Shown here: positions 1 to 12,423 of the stretch, piece by piece | Numbering within the stretch: position 1 is the stretch's first letter | Layout: each line of letters opens with the position of its first letter | Assembly (NCBI GenBank): GCA_012934845.2 | Contig: WNNJ02002023.1 | Span: forward strand, 1-64,000 | Origin: Pomphorhynchus laevis | Taxonomy: Eukaryota; Acanthocephala; Palaeacanthocephala; Echinorhynchida; Pomphorhynchidae | Direction: 5' to 3' | DNA length: 64,000 nucleotides | Position numbers and translations under genes: made by a program | The notes under the pieces: generated by a model | The model's database searches: none | The model's input: the letters and a program-made list of their open reading frames with translations, nothing else | Told to the model about the DNA's origin: nothing

Positions 1-77
1 ACAGTTTGCATGAAAGATTCTCGATAACAACGGTCCAGGATTTTGTTGAAATACGATATTATATTGAAAAATTGACT

Positions 78-100
78 CATCTCGATGAGTCATCGAGATG
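78..100. repeat. Perfect 11+1+11 palindrome
   Basis: The 11 bases from 78 are the exact reverse complement of the 11 ending at 100, with one central base. It lies just upstream of the first copy of a diverged direct repeat. No function is visible. Confidence 0.6.
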
Positions 101-107
101 GCTCATA

Positions 108-660
108 CTGCAATTTGGTTGTTATTACAAATAATCGGTAAGACGACCAGAAGAAGGCTAATTAACTGCCATGCACATGGGGCTCTGATACGGTTAGTCA
201 CAAACCTGCTTGATCACCGCTGTCTGCACAGCGTCCTTTAACGGCATTGCAACTCGCATGCACATGACGTACCATACATTATCTATTTCCTAAGCGCCCT
301 AGCCATATCACAAATGGCGAAAATTATCAATCGAAATTAAATATCTTAAGGCATTTTTTATATTACATTGTGATAGACGCCAGATAAAGTAGAAACAATT
401 TTAATGACTGCAGTTTGGTCGTTATTATAAATCATCGGTGAGATGACCAAAAGAAGATCACATAGCCCCACTATTATAACAATGCACAATGGGCTCTGAT
501 ACAGTTAGTCACAAACCTGACATGTCTTTTATTACTCCGTCTAAACAGTGGGTATTTAAATTGAATATTGGCGATCAATTTAAATTAAATAATTTTGCCG
601 GATTCTTATGGTTTATTGTGGTAGAAGCCCAAATGAAGTAGAACAATCCTACGGCAAAGA
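108..660. repeat. Two diverged direct copies of a ~300-bp sequence
   Basis: The segment from about 108 (ctgcaatttggttgttatta) recurs at about 408 (ctgcagtttggtcgttatta). Both copies continue through a shared GGGCTCTGATAC...GTTAGTCACAAACCTG block at about 180-210 and 490-520, then a shared AAGTAGAA tail near 390 and 635. The copies differ by many substitutions and a roughly 20-base indel, so the duplication is old. No coding potential seen. Confidence 0.6.
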
Positions 661-2230
661 TGGATTACTTTTACTGATGGGTTAAGACATTTATTGACAT
701 TATTTTATTAAATAATTTGGGATTTTCATTGTAAACTCATAATCAATAGAATTTTAATAATCAAAATAATCAATTAATAATCAACATAATTTTAGACAAA
801 CAGTTTCTTCGCAATTTAAATATAAATCATTATCGGATGAACATATTTCAGTGAGTATACATTACTTAGACACCGTTGTTTGTGTCGAATGACCCTTAGT
901 GTTCGAAATCCTTAACCTCAGTTTTCGAATTCTATCAACACTCACAGTACGACTTAGAATAAAACCTCTTTCAGTTCATTCACAAAAGATTCTTTTAATT
1001 TCTAAAGTATTTTAAATAATTGCGTTTATTCATAAAGCAAAAGCATTGCAATAACACATGGTTTGAATATATTATTGGATAATATTTTGATATCGTCTTT
1101 AGATATGCTATAAGGTGTCAAAATCGTTACTGTCAATGTTAATTATACAATCACTAATGTTCCTTTGATAGCTGCAATTGATATCGCGAGTAATATATTG
1201 TAACTAACAGTCCAAGAGATTTAAAACCTAATAACATAACAGTGTCTATTAATGATCTCTATTCCTTATTCAAATACATCGTATATTATTTATTAGTCAA
1301 TTCATAAAATTTAATTTAATTTAAAATTTTAATAATAAATATTATCGTTGTATAAATATTAATTGTATAAAATATTTTATAATTATCTTTTTTATAATTA
1401 TTTATCTATTTGTTAATTATTAATTATAATAATTAATTATTAATTAAAAATAAATTTATCAATTAATTAATAAAAGATTTTAAATTTCTTAAGTATTTTA
1501 AATAATTGCGTTTATTCAGACGTCTGATACTCAAATCGATGCATATTGATTCCAGAGTGCTAATATGCAAGTAAACAAATCAAATTGCAATCTAAGAATT
1601 GCTTTTCACATCATGTACTATTAAATAGATGGGAACTTGCGACCTTATGGCCGCAACGGCCTCCTGGGCCAAGCAGTGTGGCCTCTAATGTAAATGACAA
1701 TTCCTTTATTTTTGATATATTTTAGTCTATAGTTATTTTACATAATTTATTGATCGGAAATGATCTGATATGGTTACGTTGCCGCTTTTTTAAATAGATT
1801 TTTTTAAATTTCTTTTTTTGAATAGTTTGTTTTTTTCATATAACAAATTACTGTTTTACAAATTATTATCTTACAAATTATTACTTTACAAATTATTGTC
1901 TTACAAATTATTGCTTTAATAATATAAAGATAAATGTTAAAATAAATTTGATTATTTAAGAATAGAAATAAAATGAAAATATCGCGAAGTTGATTGTTTA
2001 CTTTTCGAATGATTCTTGATTGTGTTGTGCAAAATCATCAGAATACCGTTTTGAAGTCTAACATCTTTTTAAACACATACTATTTGACTATTTTACAATA
2101 TTTTTACAATATTTTTAGTGAGTAATGAAGTCTAAATGTTTTTTCTTTGTGATACAGCAATACATGCATTAAAGACATTCAATGTAGAGAAGCATTGTGC
2201 TCTTTATAAAAACAATAAGTTTATCGACTA
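661..2230. other. AT-rich non-coding stretch with minor repeats
   Basis: No gene seen. A ~40-base segment at about 990-1030 (TATTTTAAATAATTGCGTTTATTCA) recurs at about 1490-1520. At 1245-1330 there is a decayed piece of the Penelope-like terminal sequence (TTATTTATTAGTCAATTCAT) found many times elsewhere. At 1625-1690 a short GC-richer patch (GGCCGCAACGGCC) stands out but is not identifiable. Confidence 0.4.
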
Positions 2231-2232
2231 GA

Positions 2233-2600
2233 GGTGAGTCTCGAAAGTTAGCGCTACAGAAAATGAAATACAGCTATAAAGTTGAACATTTATTTCGGAA
2301 ACTAAGTCCTTAATCGATTCAGAACTCGTAAAGGAATGCATGTTAGAAGTGGTAAGATGTATTGAACTGGATAAAGTCAAATATAAGGATATGGCTCTTT
2401 CAAGAAAGACCAATACCTTATCGATATCACAAATTGGCATTTGATGTAACGGAGGAGCTGAAAAACGTAATTCAAAAATAAAATGTATATTATTCATAAG
2501 CTTTGGTGGAATCAACAAATTCCACTGATTCATGAATCCAGCACGAATCCACTGACTCGTGTTGTAATGGAAGAATTTCAATTATATGAAGAACTGATTG
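2233..2600 (+). pseudogene. hAT-type transposase relic (ZBED5/FAM200-like region)
   Basis: Plus-strand translation gives LALQKMKYSYKVEHLF, then in another frame ELVKECMLEVVRCIELDKVK followed by KDMALSRKTNT. It ends with a decayed block containing EST...DST. The order matches the conserved stretch of hAT-derived proteins of the ZBED5/FAM200/GTF2IRD2 type, where YKVAxLIAK, EFVKECMLEV, ISLSRRTVTRRI and LALDESTD follow one another. Stops (for example at about 2310) and at least one frame change break it, so it is a dead DNA transposon or transposase-derived gene. The long minus-strand reading here is only its shadow. Confidence 0.65.
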
Positions 2601-2639
2601 GTTCTAAAAAATAAAATACGTAGACTCAGTAACACTATT

Positions 2640-3000
2640 TCACGATTTTCTGCTTGATGTTATTTTTATAGTAACCTAGTTTAAAATATTTATCTATTAA
2701 ATTATTTAAATGATTTTTTGAAGAAAACCAATATCATTACAAATTGTTGCAATTCTTAAAATTTCATTATTTAATGTATTATATTTTATATTATATGGTA
2801 TGCATGAATGCTCATGCAAAAATATGTTTCTTGTAAATTTAAATATGTCATCTTTACGATATAAATTAATAGTAGTTTTAGTTAATGTTAATTTAATGTT
2901 CATATCTAGATATACAACTTCTTTATCATTAATATTGGTTTTATTAAGAATGAGGCTACCTGGATGAATTTTTTAATATGTTTATATTAAACTATTTCGA
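2640..3000 (-). mobile_element. Penelope-like element fragment (3' part of RT ORF)
   Basis: The minus strand encodes MNIKLTLTKTTINLY followed by KDDIFKFTRNIFLHEHSCIP, a 65-residue piece almost identical to the C-terminal part of the reverse transcriptase copies at 23474-24145 and 60471-60926. It is a short fragment without the catalytic motifs. It sits between the hAT relic at 2233-2600 and a second fragment of the same family at 3440-4020. Confidence 0.8.
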
Positions 3001-3440
3001 TGATTTAAAAGAAAACCAAGCGTACAATTTAGTAAAATGTCATACTTTACTCTTTACACTATCATAATTTTCGGGACGAATATAAATGTTCCAAAATATT
3101 TCTTTATAAATATGAATTAAAAAAACGAATGAAATAATTGTTATGAATTGACTGATAAATAACAAAAAATGTTTTCGAAAAAGTACCGAATTAAAATTAC
3201 CGGATTTTAAAATGTTCAATGATATGATACAACGTATGTTCTTTATTAGCCCATTCATAAAAGGACTTTTATTTTAAATTTAAATTTTTTATTTTAACTT
3301 GATATAAAATAAATTGTATAAAATCTTAAATAATTATTTATTATTTATATTTATGTGTATATCGTATAACATACCAATACTCAGTTATTTGATCTGATTT
3401 TATCACTTTTACGATCTCCAGTGTTTCATCCTTATTAGTT
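3001..3440. other. AT-rich spacer with Penelope-like terminal debris
   Basis: No gene. At 3246-3310 the sequence matches the shared terminal sequence of the Penelope-like family (CATTCATAAAA...TTTTATTTTAACTTGAT). At 3380-3400 ACTCAGTTATTTGATCTG resembles the outermost part of that family's terminus. The possible 72-residue reading here shows no recognisable features. Confidence 0.4.
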
Positions 3441-4020
3441 TTAGTTAATGTTAATTTAATGTTCATATCTAGATATGCACCTTCTTTATCATTAATATTG
3501 GCTTTATTAAGAATGAGGCTACCTGAGATTTGATTATATAGTATCTTATTCTAATACAAAGAAAATTATTTATTATTTATCCATAAATATTTTTGCTTAA
3601 TGGTTTAAATTTATTTTTAATAATATTTTGTTAATTTATATATTTTACTAGTTTCTGTTTGATGATATTTGATGATTTGATTTTAACAGTAACCCAGTTT
3701 AAAATATTTATCTATTAAATTATTTAAATGAATTTGAAGAAAACTATATCATTATATATTATGGCAATTCTGAAAATTTCATTATTTAATGTATTAAAGT
3801 GCTCTTGGTACTCAAATCGTTTCGGTATGTAATATTTAATCTTATATTGTATGTATGAATACTTATGCAAAATCATGTTTATTGTAAATTTAAATATATC
3901 ATCTTTACGTTATAAATTAAAAGTAGTTTTAATTGATGTTAATTTAATGTTCATATCTAAATATATACTTTCTTTATCATTAAGAATAAAGTTACCTGGA
4001 TAAATTTGTTATAATCGAAA
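3440..4020 (-). mobile_element. Penelope-like element fragment
   Basis: A second, more decayed minus-strand piece of the same RT family. It repeats the block found at 2650-2960 (for example TTAATTTAATGTTCATATCT and ATGAATACTTATGCAAAA) and ends near the conserved ORF 3' end (TATTATTTATCCATAAATAT) at about 3575. Only the C-terminal portion is present. Confidence 0.75.
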
Positions 4021-4087
4021 AAATAAAATCGAAAAAATAAAATCGAAACGTTAAGATCTTTTAATGTGTATTATTAGTTATATTAAT

Positions 4088-4250
4088 GAATAATAATGTG
4101 TATTATTCATTAGCTTTAGAGAAATCAACACATTCCACTGATTCAATTATCAGTGGTTCAATTACAAGTGTTGTAACGGATGAATTTCAATTATATGAAG
4201 ACCTGCTTTTTTAGGCACATTTAAAGGAAGGGCATGCTATTGTATTTAAA
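4088..4250 (+). pseudogene. Second hAT-type transposase relic fragment
   Basis: Diverged copy of 2475-2600: both share TTCCACTGATTCA, a GTGTTGTAA block and GAATTTCAATTATATGAAGA. This copy extends further with GGCACATTTAAAGGAAGGGC, which would encode an LGTFKGR-like piece that fits the next part of a hAT transposase. The two relics flank the Penelope-like fragments. They are too diverged to be a simple target duplication. Confidence 0.45.
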
Positions 4251-4699
4251 TACGGAGTATTTGATTATTTTTAAAAAAAGATCGGAAATGATAAGGTGAC
4301 GTTAAGCGGCCAAGGTCTATAGGGTAAAATGACAAAAATTATTTGTTTATTGCTGTCTCTATGATGAACGATGAATTGTAAAGTGGCTTTTATGAACAAA
4401 ATGGTTCCCTACTTCTCGACTACAAAAAGGAAAGAGGGGAAGAGAAAATTTTCTCCTGTTTCTTTTGTATCTTAAGTAAATAATATTTCCACCACTGTAA
4501 ACATATTGAAAGTAATATTAACAGAATACTTTAAAAATTAATTAAATGTCATTAAATATTTTTATATTATTAAAAAATATTATTATTAAAAATATTATTA
4601 GAAAAGTTATAAATGTTCAAGTTAATTACATTAAAATACACAGTTATAACAACTTACAATCATAACATACAATATAAAACAACTGGAATTGGCAATTTC

Positions 4700-7600
4700 C
4701 GAACGATCGTTCGATTATGGTGCGAGGAAAACCAAACCACCATCTATGTTGCACATGTAATGGACCAGCAGCTGTTTGAAGAGGATGCAAATGCGCAAAG
4801 GCCGGACGATCATGCATGAACTGTCGAGTGACAAATTGTCTGTTTAAGCGGAAACCAGCCAGTACTGAACTCACACACGAATCTATGGGAGGCGACGATC
4901 TTAATGCCTGTGCGACACTCACGAATCCGTTACAGCCGTTTACAACGACCCAAGCCATTCTAGACGACATCGATGGAGAACCGCTTCCGCACGGCCCTTC
5001 GGTAAATCAGCCAACATTAATATGGAAACTCTTAGGACCGCCTCGGCACATCAGCAAATTGAAATGATTTACGAGACTGTAATTCACTGGACACCAAAGA
5101 CATTAGAACTGCCAAAATGCAATTCCAGCAAAGAGTTTATTGAACTCGTGGGTAAACTTCACCTATGTGCAGCTGATGATAACTGTATTTCGAAACCTGA
5201 CCCATTAAAAGCAGTCACTGTACTGGCGAAATGCATTATATACTCAATCGACTCAAGAAAAAAGGCCGCCATTCGGAAAACCCTAGAACGACAAATTGCC
5301 CTCTGGAAAAAAGGTGAAATAGTGACGTTATTGGAAGAGGTAGATACTTTACATACATGCCAGTAATTTGAAATGCAGCACCTGCGAAAGAAACAAGACT
5401 GGAAAAAACGATATTGTAAACTCGTCGCCAAAGAGAAGTTATCAATGTTATTGCTCATGGAAAATGAATCTTGCGGACCACTGTCGCAGGATGTAAAAAT
5501 TGGAAATCGTTCAGTCAAAGAAATACTGGAAGATCTCCACTTACACCCCACAGAAATATACGAAACTGCACTTTTGAAGGAAACATTGAAAGATGCCCTA
5601 CCCCATTACCCCACAATGTTTCTAGCTATTACCGAAAAAAATATTGTGCGTTCAGCTTGCTCAACAAAGAAATGTATAAAACTGTCTTTTTGAATAAAAC
5701 GTTAAAAAATGCCCTACCCCATCACCACACCATGTTTCTAGCTATTACCGAAAAATATATTGTGTGTTCAGCTTGCTCAACAAACGGATTAGACGGACTA
5801 ATCCGTACGGATTAGACCCTTTGTAATGGCGATGTATGCTGACCGTGTTTGGGACCCAGTCAAATAATCTAGCGGAAGCCCTTGCTGCCCTAGCGATCTC
5901 CATTACCTCTCGACAGATGACAAACGGGAGTCTTCAATCATTTGTTGCGTGCAGGCTGATAACGATTCCTAAAAAATTAGATGGAGTACGACCTATCGGA
6001 GTGGCGAATGTTGACCGCCGCATCATCTCCCGTGCGATACTTCAATACGTCAAACCGGATCTACAGAAATTTGCTGGTACGTTGCAACTGTGTGCATCAC
6101 AACGTAATGGGATCGAATTCGCCATTCACTCACTACTAAAGGAATTCGCTTCACGTCCAGACAATGCTTTACTATGCGTAGATGCAAGCAACGCATTCAA
6201 CAGCCTAATCCGAAAGGTAGCAAATAAAACATGGCTCGGATCTGTCCAGGCTTCGCATAGGCCTTCGAAAATGTCTACTCCGTGGACTTCCAGCTCGTAC
6301 TTGAAGACGATTCGATATATTCACGAGAAGGTGTGACGCAGGGCGATCCATTCTCGATGGCAGCCTTTGCTATGGCCATCAATCCCCCTTATTCGTACAA
6401 TCGCAGAACGGTGTCCAGGGATCACCCAAAGATGGTTTGCAGATAATGCAAATTTTATCGGAACACCCCATCTCTTGAAAAATGTATGGAATATTCTGCT
6501 AAAAATAGGCCCTGAATTCGGATACTACGTCAACCCGTCTAAATACGCTTTACTCTTATATAATCTGACGAGCTCAATTGCGGATGCCTTCCCAAACATC
6601 AAAATCAGTGATAATGGCGTCAATGTACATGGTTCTGCTATCGGCACCGATAACTATTTTTCATGCTTTGTCAATCATAAGATTGACGGCGCCGTCAAGA
6701 TGGTTAAGAAGCTTATCGAAGTGTGTCCGTCAGATCCACATATGGTGTACATTGGTCTCACCAAGTTTGTTCAATGGAAATGGTCGTTTCTTCTAAGAAC
6801 AACCAACTGTAGTGAGAATCAAATACATCCACTTCATGCAGCTATAGTGGATAGGCTCATTCCGGTACTTACTCAGAAACAGCTTAACTAGTCACTGAAG
6901 ATTGTACTAGCCAGCCTATTAGCTTTAGGAGGCCTGGGGATCATGGATCCTACTGCAACCTACACGATGGATTACCTGGCGTCACAACACATGTGCAATT
7001 CATATAGCACAGGCTTGGAAGACGGCCAATTAAGAGCTTATCAACAACAAATAAGTATGTCGATCGCAAAGGAGAAGTTGTGCGCCCTTAGTAATCGCAA
7101 TACGCAAGCACTGATCGATCTGCCTGAGTCTACACAGCAAGCTCTGGCCCATGCAAAAATGTCCGGTGCCTCGACATGGCTAACTTCAATGCATGTCGAA
7201 AAGAGTCATTTCGCGTTGTCACCAACCAAGTTTACAGAGTACATTTTTGTCAGATACAATTGGAATTCACCGAATCTTCCTCAATTCTGTGTCTGTAGCG
7301 AGAAAGCTACCGCCTCACACCTAGTGTCATGTAAACGTGGCGGGTTTCAAATTGCACGCCACGACGCTGTCAGAGACGTTTTGGCCGAACGAATTAACGT
7401 CTGTATAGCGTGGTGAGGTGTCTAACCGGTGTTAGAGTCTGTTCCAGATAACGTCTATTTTGATCATCCTTCAACTTCAAGGGAAATAAATGCAAGGCTC
7501 GACGTAGTTTTCAATGGCTTGTCCGAGAATAGATACCAGCGAACGTTCATAAACGTTATGATCTTCAATCATCTTGCGGAATCGTATTTTTCGACAACTG

Positions 7601-7960
7601 CCGACGCTTACAGATATAATAAACAAAGAAAGATCACAAAATATGCCGAAAGGGTGGAAAATTGAACGGGGTTTTTTTATCACTTTTGCTGTATTAACGT
7701 CAGGTTGTCTAGCAGAAAACGCGCGCAAAATCCTACAGCGTATTGCCTCTCTACAATCGAATGCCCACACCTTCTACGGCAAATGCTTGTATCGTCTAAA
7801 AAGAGTCGTCGGTTTTACGATTTTCCTAGCAAGGTCACTTTGTATTCGAGGTTTACGGTCCTCCAGAGGACGACCATAAATTGATGGATCCCGAGCGACA
7901 TAGGAAACGATGTCATCGAATACGACAATACGATGGCGGGACAAAGACGACGGTAACCTA
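4700..7960 (+). mobile_element. LINE with restriction-like endonuclease (R2-superfamily-like), broken
   Basis: A 3.2-kb non-LTR retrotransposon in several frames. Order of parts: a cysteine-rich N-terminus at 4717-4870 (C-C-x2-C, then CKCAKAGRSCMNC); the RT domain with GVRPIGVANVDRR at about 5985-6025, motif A CVDASNAFNSL at about 6175, GVTQGDP at about 6335 and FADNANF (a changed FADD) at about 6437; a GGLGIMDP thumb segment near 6930; and at 7280-7660 a C-x-C...H-x4-C knuckle followed by RHD...RD, LDVVF and FINVMIFN. The last block is the layout of a PD-(D/E)xK (REL) endonuclease, and the C-terminus at 7660-7880 (CIRGLRSSRGRP) follows it. Stops and frame changes between 4777 and 7430 show it is dead. 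Related fragments lie at 11195-11670 (-) and 51830-52470 (+). The exact clade is not assigned. Confidence 0.8.
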
Positions 7961-7969
7961 TGCAACTTT

Positions 7970-8304
7970 TCAATAAACTAACTATGATTATTTTTGTAAT
8001 ACGTTCCTTTTTGATGAAAAAAATAATTTACTTAAAAAAATTTATAATATGATAAAATAATAATATGTAATAATATTATATAAATTATTTATTACAATAA
8101 TATTAAATATTATAATATAATAATATAATAATATAAAATATTTAATCTTATCTTATGAATATATAATTCATAATTCAAAACTTCATAAAAAATGTAATTC
8201 GTCGAATTCTTATCGTGTTATCTACAGATGATTTTCTATTAGAAAATATTTGCTACCAGCACTTGTGTTCTTATTGAAATTGATGGCACTAATTAATCTA
8301 CGTA
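7970..8304. other. Low-complexity AT-rich spacer
   Basis: Runs of AATAATAT/TTATAATAT at 8040-8160 and no coding potential. It joins the broken LINE to the 462-bp satellite. Confidence 0.5.
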
Positions 8305-10705
8305 AATGGCACTAATGAAGCTGCATAAACACCAGGCAGCATTCTATATATCCTCATCAAACCAAGAAATAGAACCGAATTATTCTTGCATTATTAAAAG
8401 TTGCTACGTATACCCAGTCATCCTATGTGTGACGACAAACTTCACAACGGTATACGCGTTTCGCTCTAACGGAGCTCATCAGTACCGTGACTTCTATAAT
8501 CATCTATAGGCACCTTAACACACGCTTAAACAAAGTTTAAAGCTCGAAAAACAGAACTACCCTTAATCTGAATCATCGAAGGGAATTTAGCATAAGCTCT
8601 GTGCATGGCAGTGACTATTACAGTTTAACCATGCATCACGCATTAAATTCTTTTCAGTAGAAATGCTGTTTAACAGGGACACTTAAAAGTGTGCAAATAT
8701 ATGAAATATAATTTGTTGTTACACCTGCCCTGGGACACTCACTGGTGTACTCATAAATATATCACTATGTTTTCCTCATGAAGAGGCATAAACACCAGGC
8801 AGCATTCTATATATCCTCATCAAACCAAGAAATAGAACCGAATTATTCTTGCATTATTAAAAGTTGCTACGTATACCCAGTCATCCTATGTGTGACGACA
8901 AACTTCAACAGCGGTATACGCGTTTCGCTCTAACGAAGCTCATCAGTACCGTGACTTCTATAATCATCAATAGGCACCTTAACACACGCTTAAACAGTGT
9001 TTAAAGCTCGAAAAACAGAACTATTCCTAATCTGAATCATCAGAGGAAATTTAGCATAAGCTCTGTGCATGGCAGTGCGTATTGCGGTTTAACCATGCAT
9101 CAGGAACTAAATTCCTTTTAATAGAAATGCTGTTTTACAGGGACACTTTAAAGTGTTCAAATATATAAAATATAATTTGTTGTTACACCTGCCCTGGGAC
9201 ACACAATGGTGTACTCGCAAATAAATCACTGTTTTCCTTGTGAAGAGGCATAAACACCAGGCAGCATTCTATATATCCTCATCAGACTAAGAAATAGAAC
9301 CGAATTATTCTTGCATTATTAAAAGTTGCTACGAATGCCCAGTTATCCTATGTGTGACGACAAACTTCAACAACGGTATACGCGTTTCGCTCTAACGGAG
9401 CTCATCAGTACCGTGACTTTAATAATCATCTATAGGCACCTTAACACACGCTTAAACAAAGTTTAAAGCTTGAAAAACAGAACTACCCTTAATCTGAATA
9501 ATCAGAGAAAATTTAGAATAAGCTCTGTGCATGGCAGTGACTATTACAGTTTAACCATGCATCAGGCACTAAATTCTTTTTAATAGAAATGCTGTTTAAC
9601 AGGGACACTTAAAAGTGTGCAAATATATAAAATATAATTTGTTGTTACACCTGCCCTGGGACAACCAATGGTGTACTCGTAAATAAATCACTGTTTTTCT
9701 CATGAAGAGGCATAAACACCAGGCAGCATTCTATATATCCTCATCAAACCAAGAAATAGAACCGAATTATTCTTGCATTATTAAAAGTTGCTACGTATGC
9801 CCAGTGATCCTATGTGTGACGACAAACTTCAACAACGGTATACGCGTTTCGCTCTAACGGAACTCATCAGTACCGTGACTTTAATAATCATCTATAGGCA
9901 CCTTAACACACGCTTAAACAAAGTTTAAAGCTTCGAAAAACAGAACTACCCTTAATCTGAATCATCGGAGGGAATTTAGCATAAGCTCTGTGCATGGCAG
10001 TGACTATTACAGTTTAACCATGCATCAGGCACTAAATTCCTTTTAATAGAAATGCTGTTTTACAGGGACACTTTAAAGTGTTCAAATATATAAAATATAA
10101 TTTGTTGTTACACCTGCCCTGGGACACACAATGGTGTACTCACAAATAAATCACTGTTTTCCTTCATGAAGAGGCATAAACACCAGGCAGCATTCTATAT
10201 ATCCTCATCAGACTAAGAAATAGAACCGAATTATTCTTGCATTATTCAAAGTCGCTACGTATACCCAGTCATCCTATGTGTGACGACAAACTTCAACAAC
10301 GGTATACGCGTTTCGCTCTAACGGAGCTCATCAGTACCGTGACTTCTATAATCATCTATAGGCACCTTAACACACGCTTAAACAGTGTTTAAAGCTCGAA
10401 AAACAGAACTACCCTTAATCTGAATCATCAGAGGAAATTTAGCATAAGCTCTGTGCATGGCAGTGCGTATTGCGGTTTAACCATGCATCAGGCACTAAAT
10501 TCCTTTTAAACGAAATGCTGTTTCACAGGGACACTTTAAAGTGTACAAATATATAGAATAAGAGTTGTTGTTACACCTGCCCTGGGACACTCACTGGTGA
10601 ACTCGTAAATAAATCACTGTTTTCCTCGTGAGGAGGCATAAACACCAGGCAGCATTCTATATATCCTCATCAGACTAAGAAATAGAACCGAATTATTTTC
10701 GCATG
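8305..10705. repeat. 462-bp satellite array, five units plus a partial
   Basis: The landmark GCATAAACACCAGGCAGC starts at 8323, 8786, 9248, 9710, 10174 and 10636, giving periods of 463, 462, 462, 464 and 462 bp. The sixth unit stops at about 10705. Each unit contains TATACGCGTTTCGCTCTAAC, a 14-base perfect palindrome ACACTTTAAAGTGT in some units, and CACCTGCCCTGGGACA. Units differ by scattered substitutions (for example AAACCAAG versus AGACTAAG) and single-base indels. No long reading frame is shared by all units. Confidence 0.92.
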
Positions 10706-11190
10706 CCTAGTCAAAAAACATGTGTTCTTCTTGTATTTTTAAAATTTATTTTTTAATATGTTGTCATATATAAGATAATATATTTGCATATCATTTTAAT
10801 AATTTATTACATCACTAAATGGTAACATTTAGTAACTCATTAAATTTTTTTAAAATTTTCCACAAATTTAATTAAATGTTTTAATGATGATAAGTCAAGA
10901 AGTAAAGAAGATATTTCTTCATTTATTCATTTATATTTATAAAAACAATATTCATAAACAGTTATTTAGTCTTCATAATCCAATAACAGTATGATCAGAC
11001 AATAAAATAGGATCAAAACTGTAAAATGAGCTTTTTAACAATTTACGATTTGTAAACGGTATGAACTAATTAGATCACTTAACTGATAATAATATTATGT
11101 ACGTAAAAATATATAATCACATAATTATAATCTATTTTTTAATGGAAAAATTTATTTTAGTAAAACATACAGTCGAGGTTACCCGCAAGT
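10706..11190. other. AT-rich non-coding stretch
   Basis: No gene, RNA gene or notable repeat seen. Confidence 0.4.
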
Positions 11191-11194
11191 GGGC

Positions 11195-11670
11195 CCAAAA
11201 AAGATAGTTTAATAATAATTTTTTAGGTCTCATTTCAGACACCAGGCGTTTGCTTTTGTTAGCGCTACACCTATACGTTGTCGCAGCGAACATACATTTT
11301 TGCCATAGGAGGATGGATCGCTCACTGATGCTAGAGTTGCTAGTCGCTTGATGAAAGCACTTGCCTCCTTTGCTAGTCCGCCTGAGTTGGAAATTACAAA
11401 CGAAATAAAGGTTCCTTTTTCGATTTCAATAATTCGCTTAATATATTTATTCTTTTTTCTGTTTTAATTGTATTCAAATGATTGTGTAGGACTTCGACTT
11501 ACGTAAGACTGGGTAAATGGGTTAAATATTGTGACATCCAAAAATGTCCGCTCAGTCTGTGAGTGCGTTAGTCCAGTGCAGGATATATTGGCTTTAGATC
11601 GAGGATCTCGTGTTGTCGTTTGGTTTGAAAACTGGAATGTATCTGGAACAGTTGAGAGCATCGGTTCTGA
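11195..11670 (-). mobile_element. 3' relic of the REL-endonuclease LINE
   Basis: The minus strand reads RTFLDVTIFNPFTQSYVS at 11464-11661. After a frame change it gives IEIEKGTFISFVISNSGGLA and YGKNVCSLRQRIGVALT, ending at about 11213. This aligns with FINVMIFNHLAESYFS, ERGFFITFAVLTSG and YGKCLYRLKRVVGF of the element at 4700-7960, so it is the endonuclease and C-terminal part of a related copy in the opposite orientation. Confidence 0.75.
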
Positions 11671-11729
11671 TTCTACTGATTATTCTATCGGTTCTGATTC
11701 TATGATTATTCTACTAATTATATTATAAT

Positions 11730-12420
11730 TATAATATAATTATAAAAATAAAGAATGATTCTTTTACTAATTTTATAATTATCATCTTTTGATTTTGCTT
11801 TTTTTAAATCTTAAGCTTTTTAAAGCGTCTGGAAGATATTAAATTTTAGTTTACAAATGCATTCAATCATAAATGTTGAATGAAATTGATATCATATGTT
11901 AAAAAATATCGCTTTGTATAATATTTAAAATATCACATTTAATTTAATATATTACTCATTTTACACAGATGCTTCATATCTTAATTTATATGGTTCGGAA
12001 ATTTAATTAAATTTAAAATTATAATAATTTTGCAAAAAATGATTTTAAATAGGGATCATCATCATGTTACTCGATTAAGTACGATGGATTTGTATTGACA
12101 TCTATCATACGCAACATATTAAATGATAAATTTTTTTCTTGCAGAGAATTTTACATTTGTTAAAAGCCGATAATAATTTTTTTACTTAATTATTATTTAA
12201 TCGAATATAATGTATTTTCCCAACATTGTTTTGAAGAAATACTAAGTACGAGGTATAATAAAAAGGTATATAAAGGTATACTTTTCCGTGAATATGTATT
12301 ATTCATTAATTAAATAATTTATTATTAATGATGTATGTTGCAATTTAAAAAAATATTTTAAAATAAAATAAAAATAAAAAATAAAATAAAATAAAAATAT
12401 TTAAAATACAATATTTTAAA
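11730..12420. other. AT-rich non-coding stretch
   Basis: No gene seen. Simple AT-rich runs occur (AAAATAAAAT at 12360-12400). It leads directly into Penelope-like terminal sequence at 12424. Confidence 0.4.
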
Positions 12421-12423
12421 TAA

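Noticed and set aside
1625-1690. GC-rich patch as a tRNA or rRNA fragment
   Set aside because: Neither Pol III boxes nor tRNA arms can be drawn, and it matches no rRNA segment I can recognise.
2228-2581. 117-residue minus-strand frame
   Set aside because: It is the shadow of the plus-strand hAT transposase relic.
8305-10705. Hammerhead ribozyme in the 462-bp satellite
   Set aside because: Two units contain CTGATGAGG on the minus strand, but no GAAA follows at hammerhead distance and the remaining units have lost the CTGATGA.
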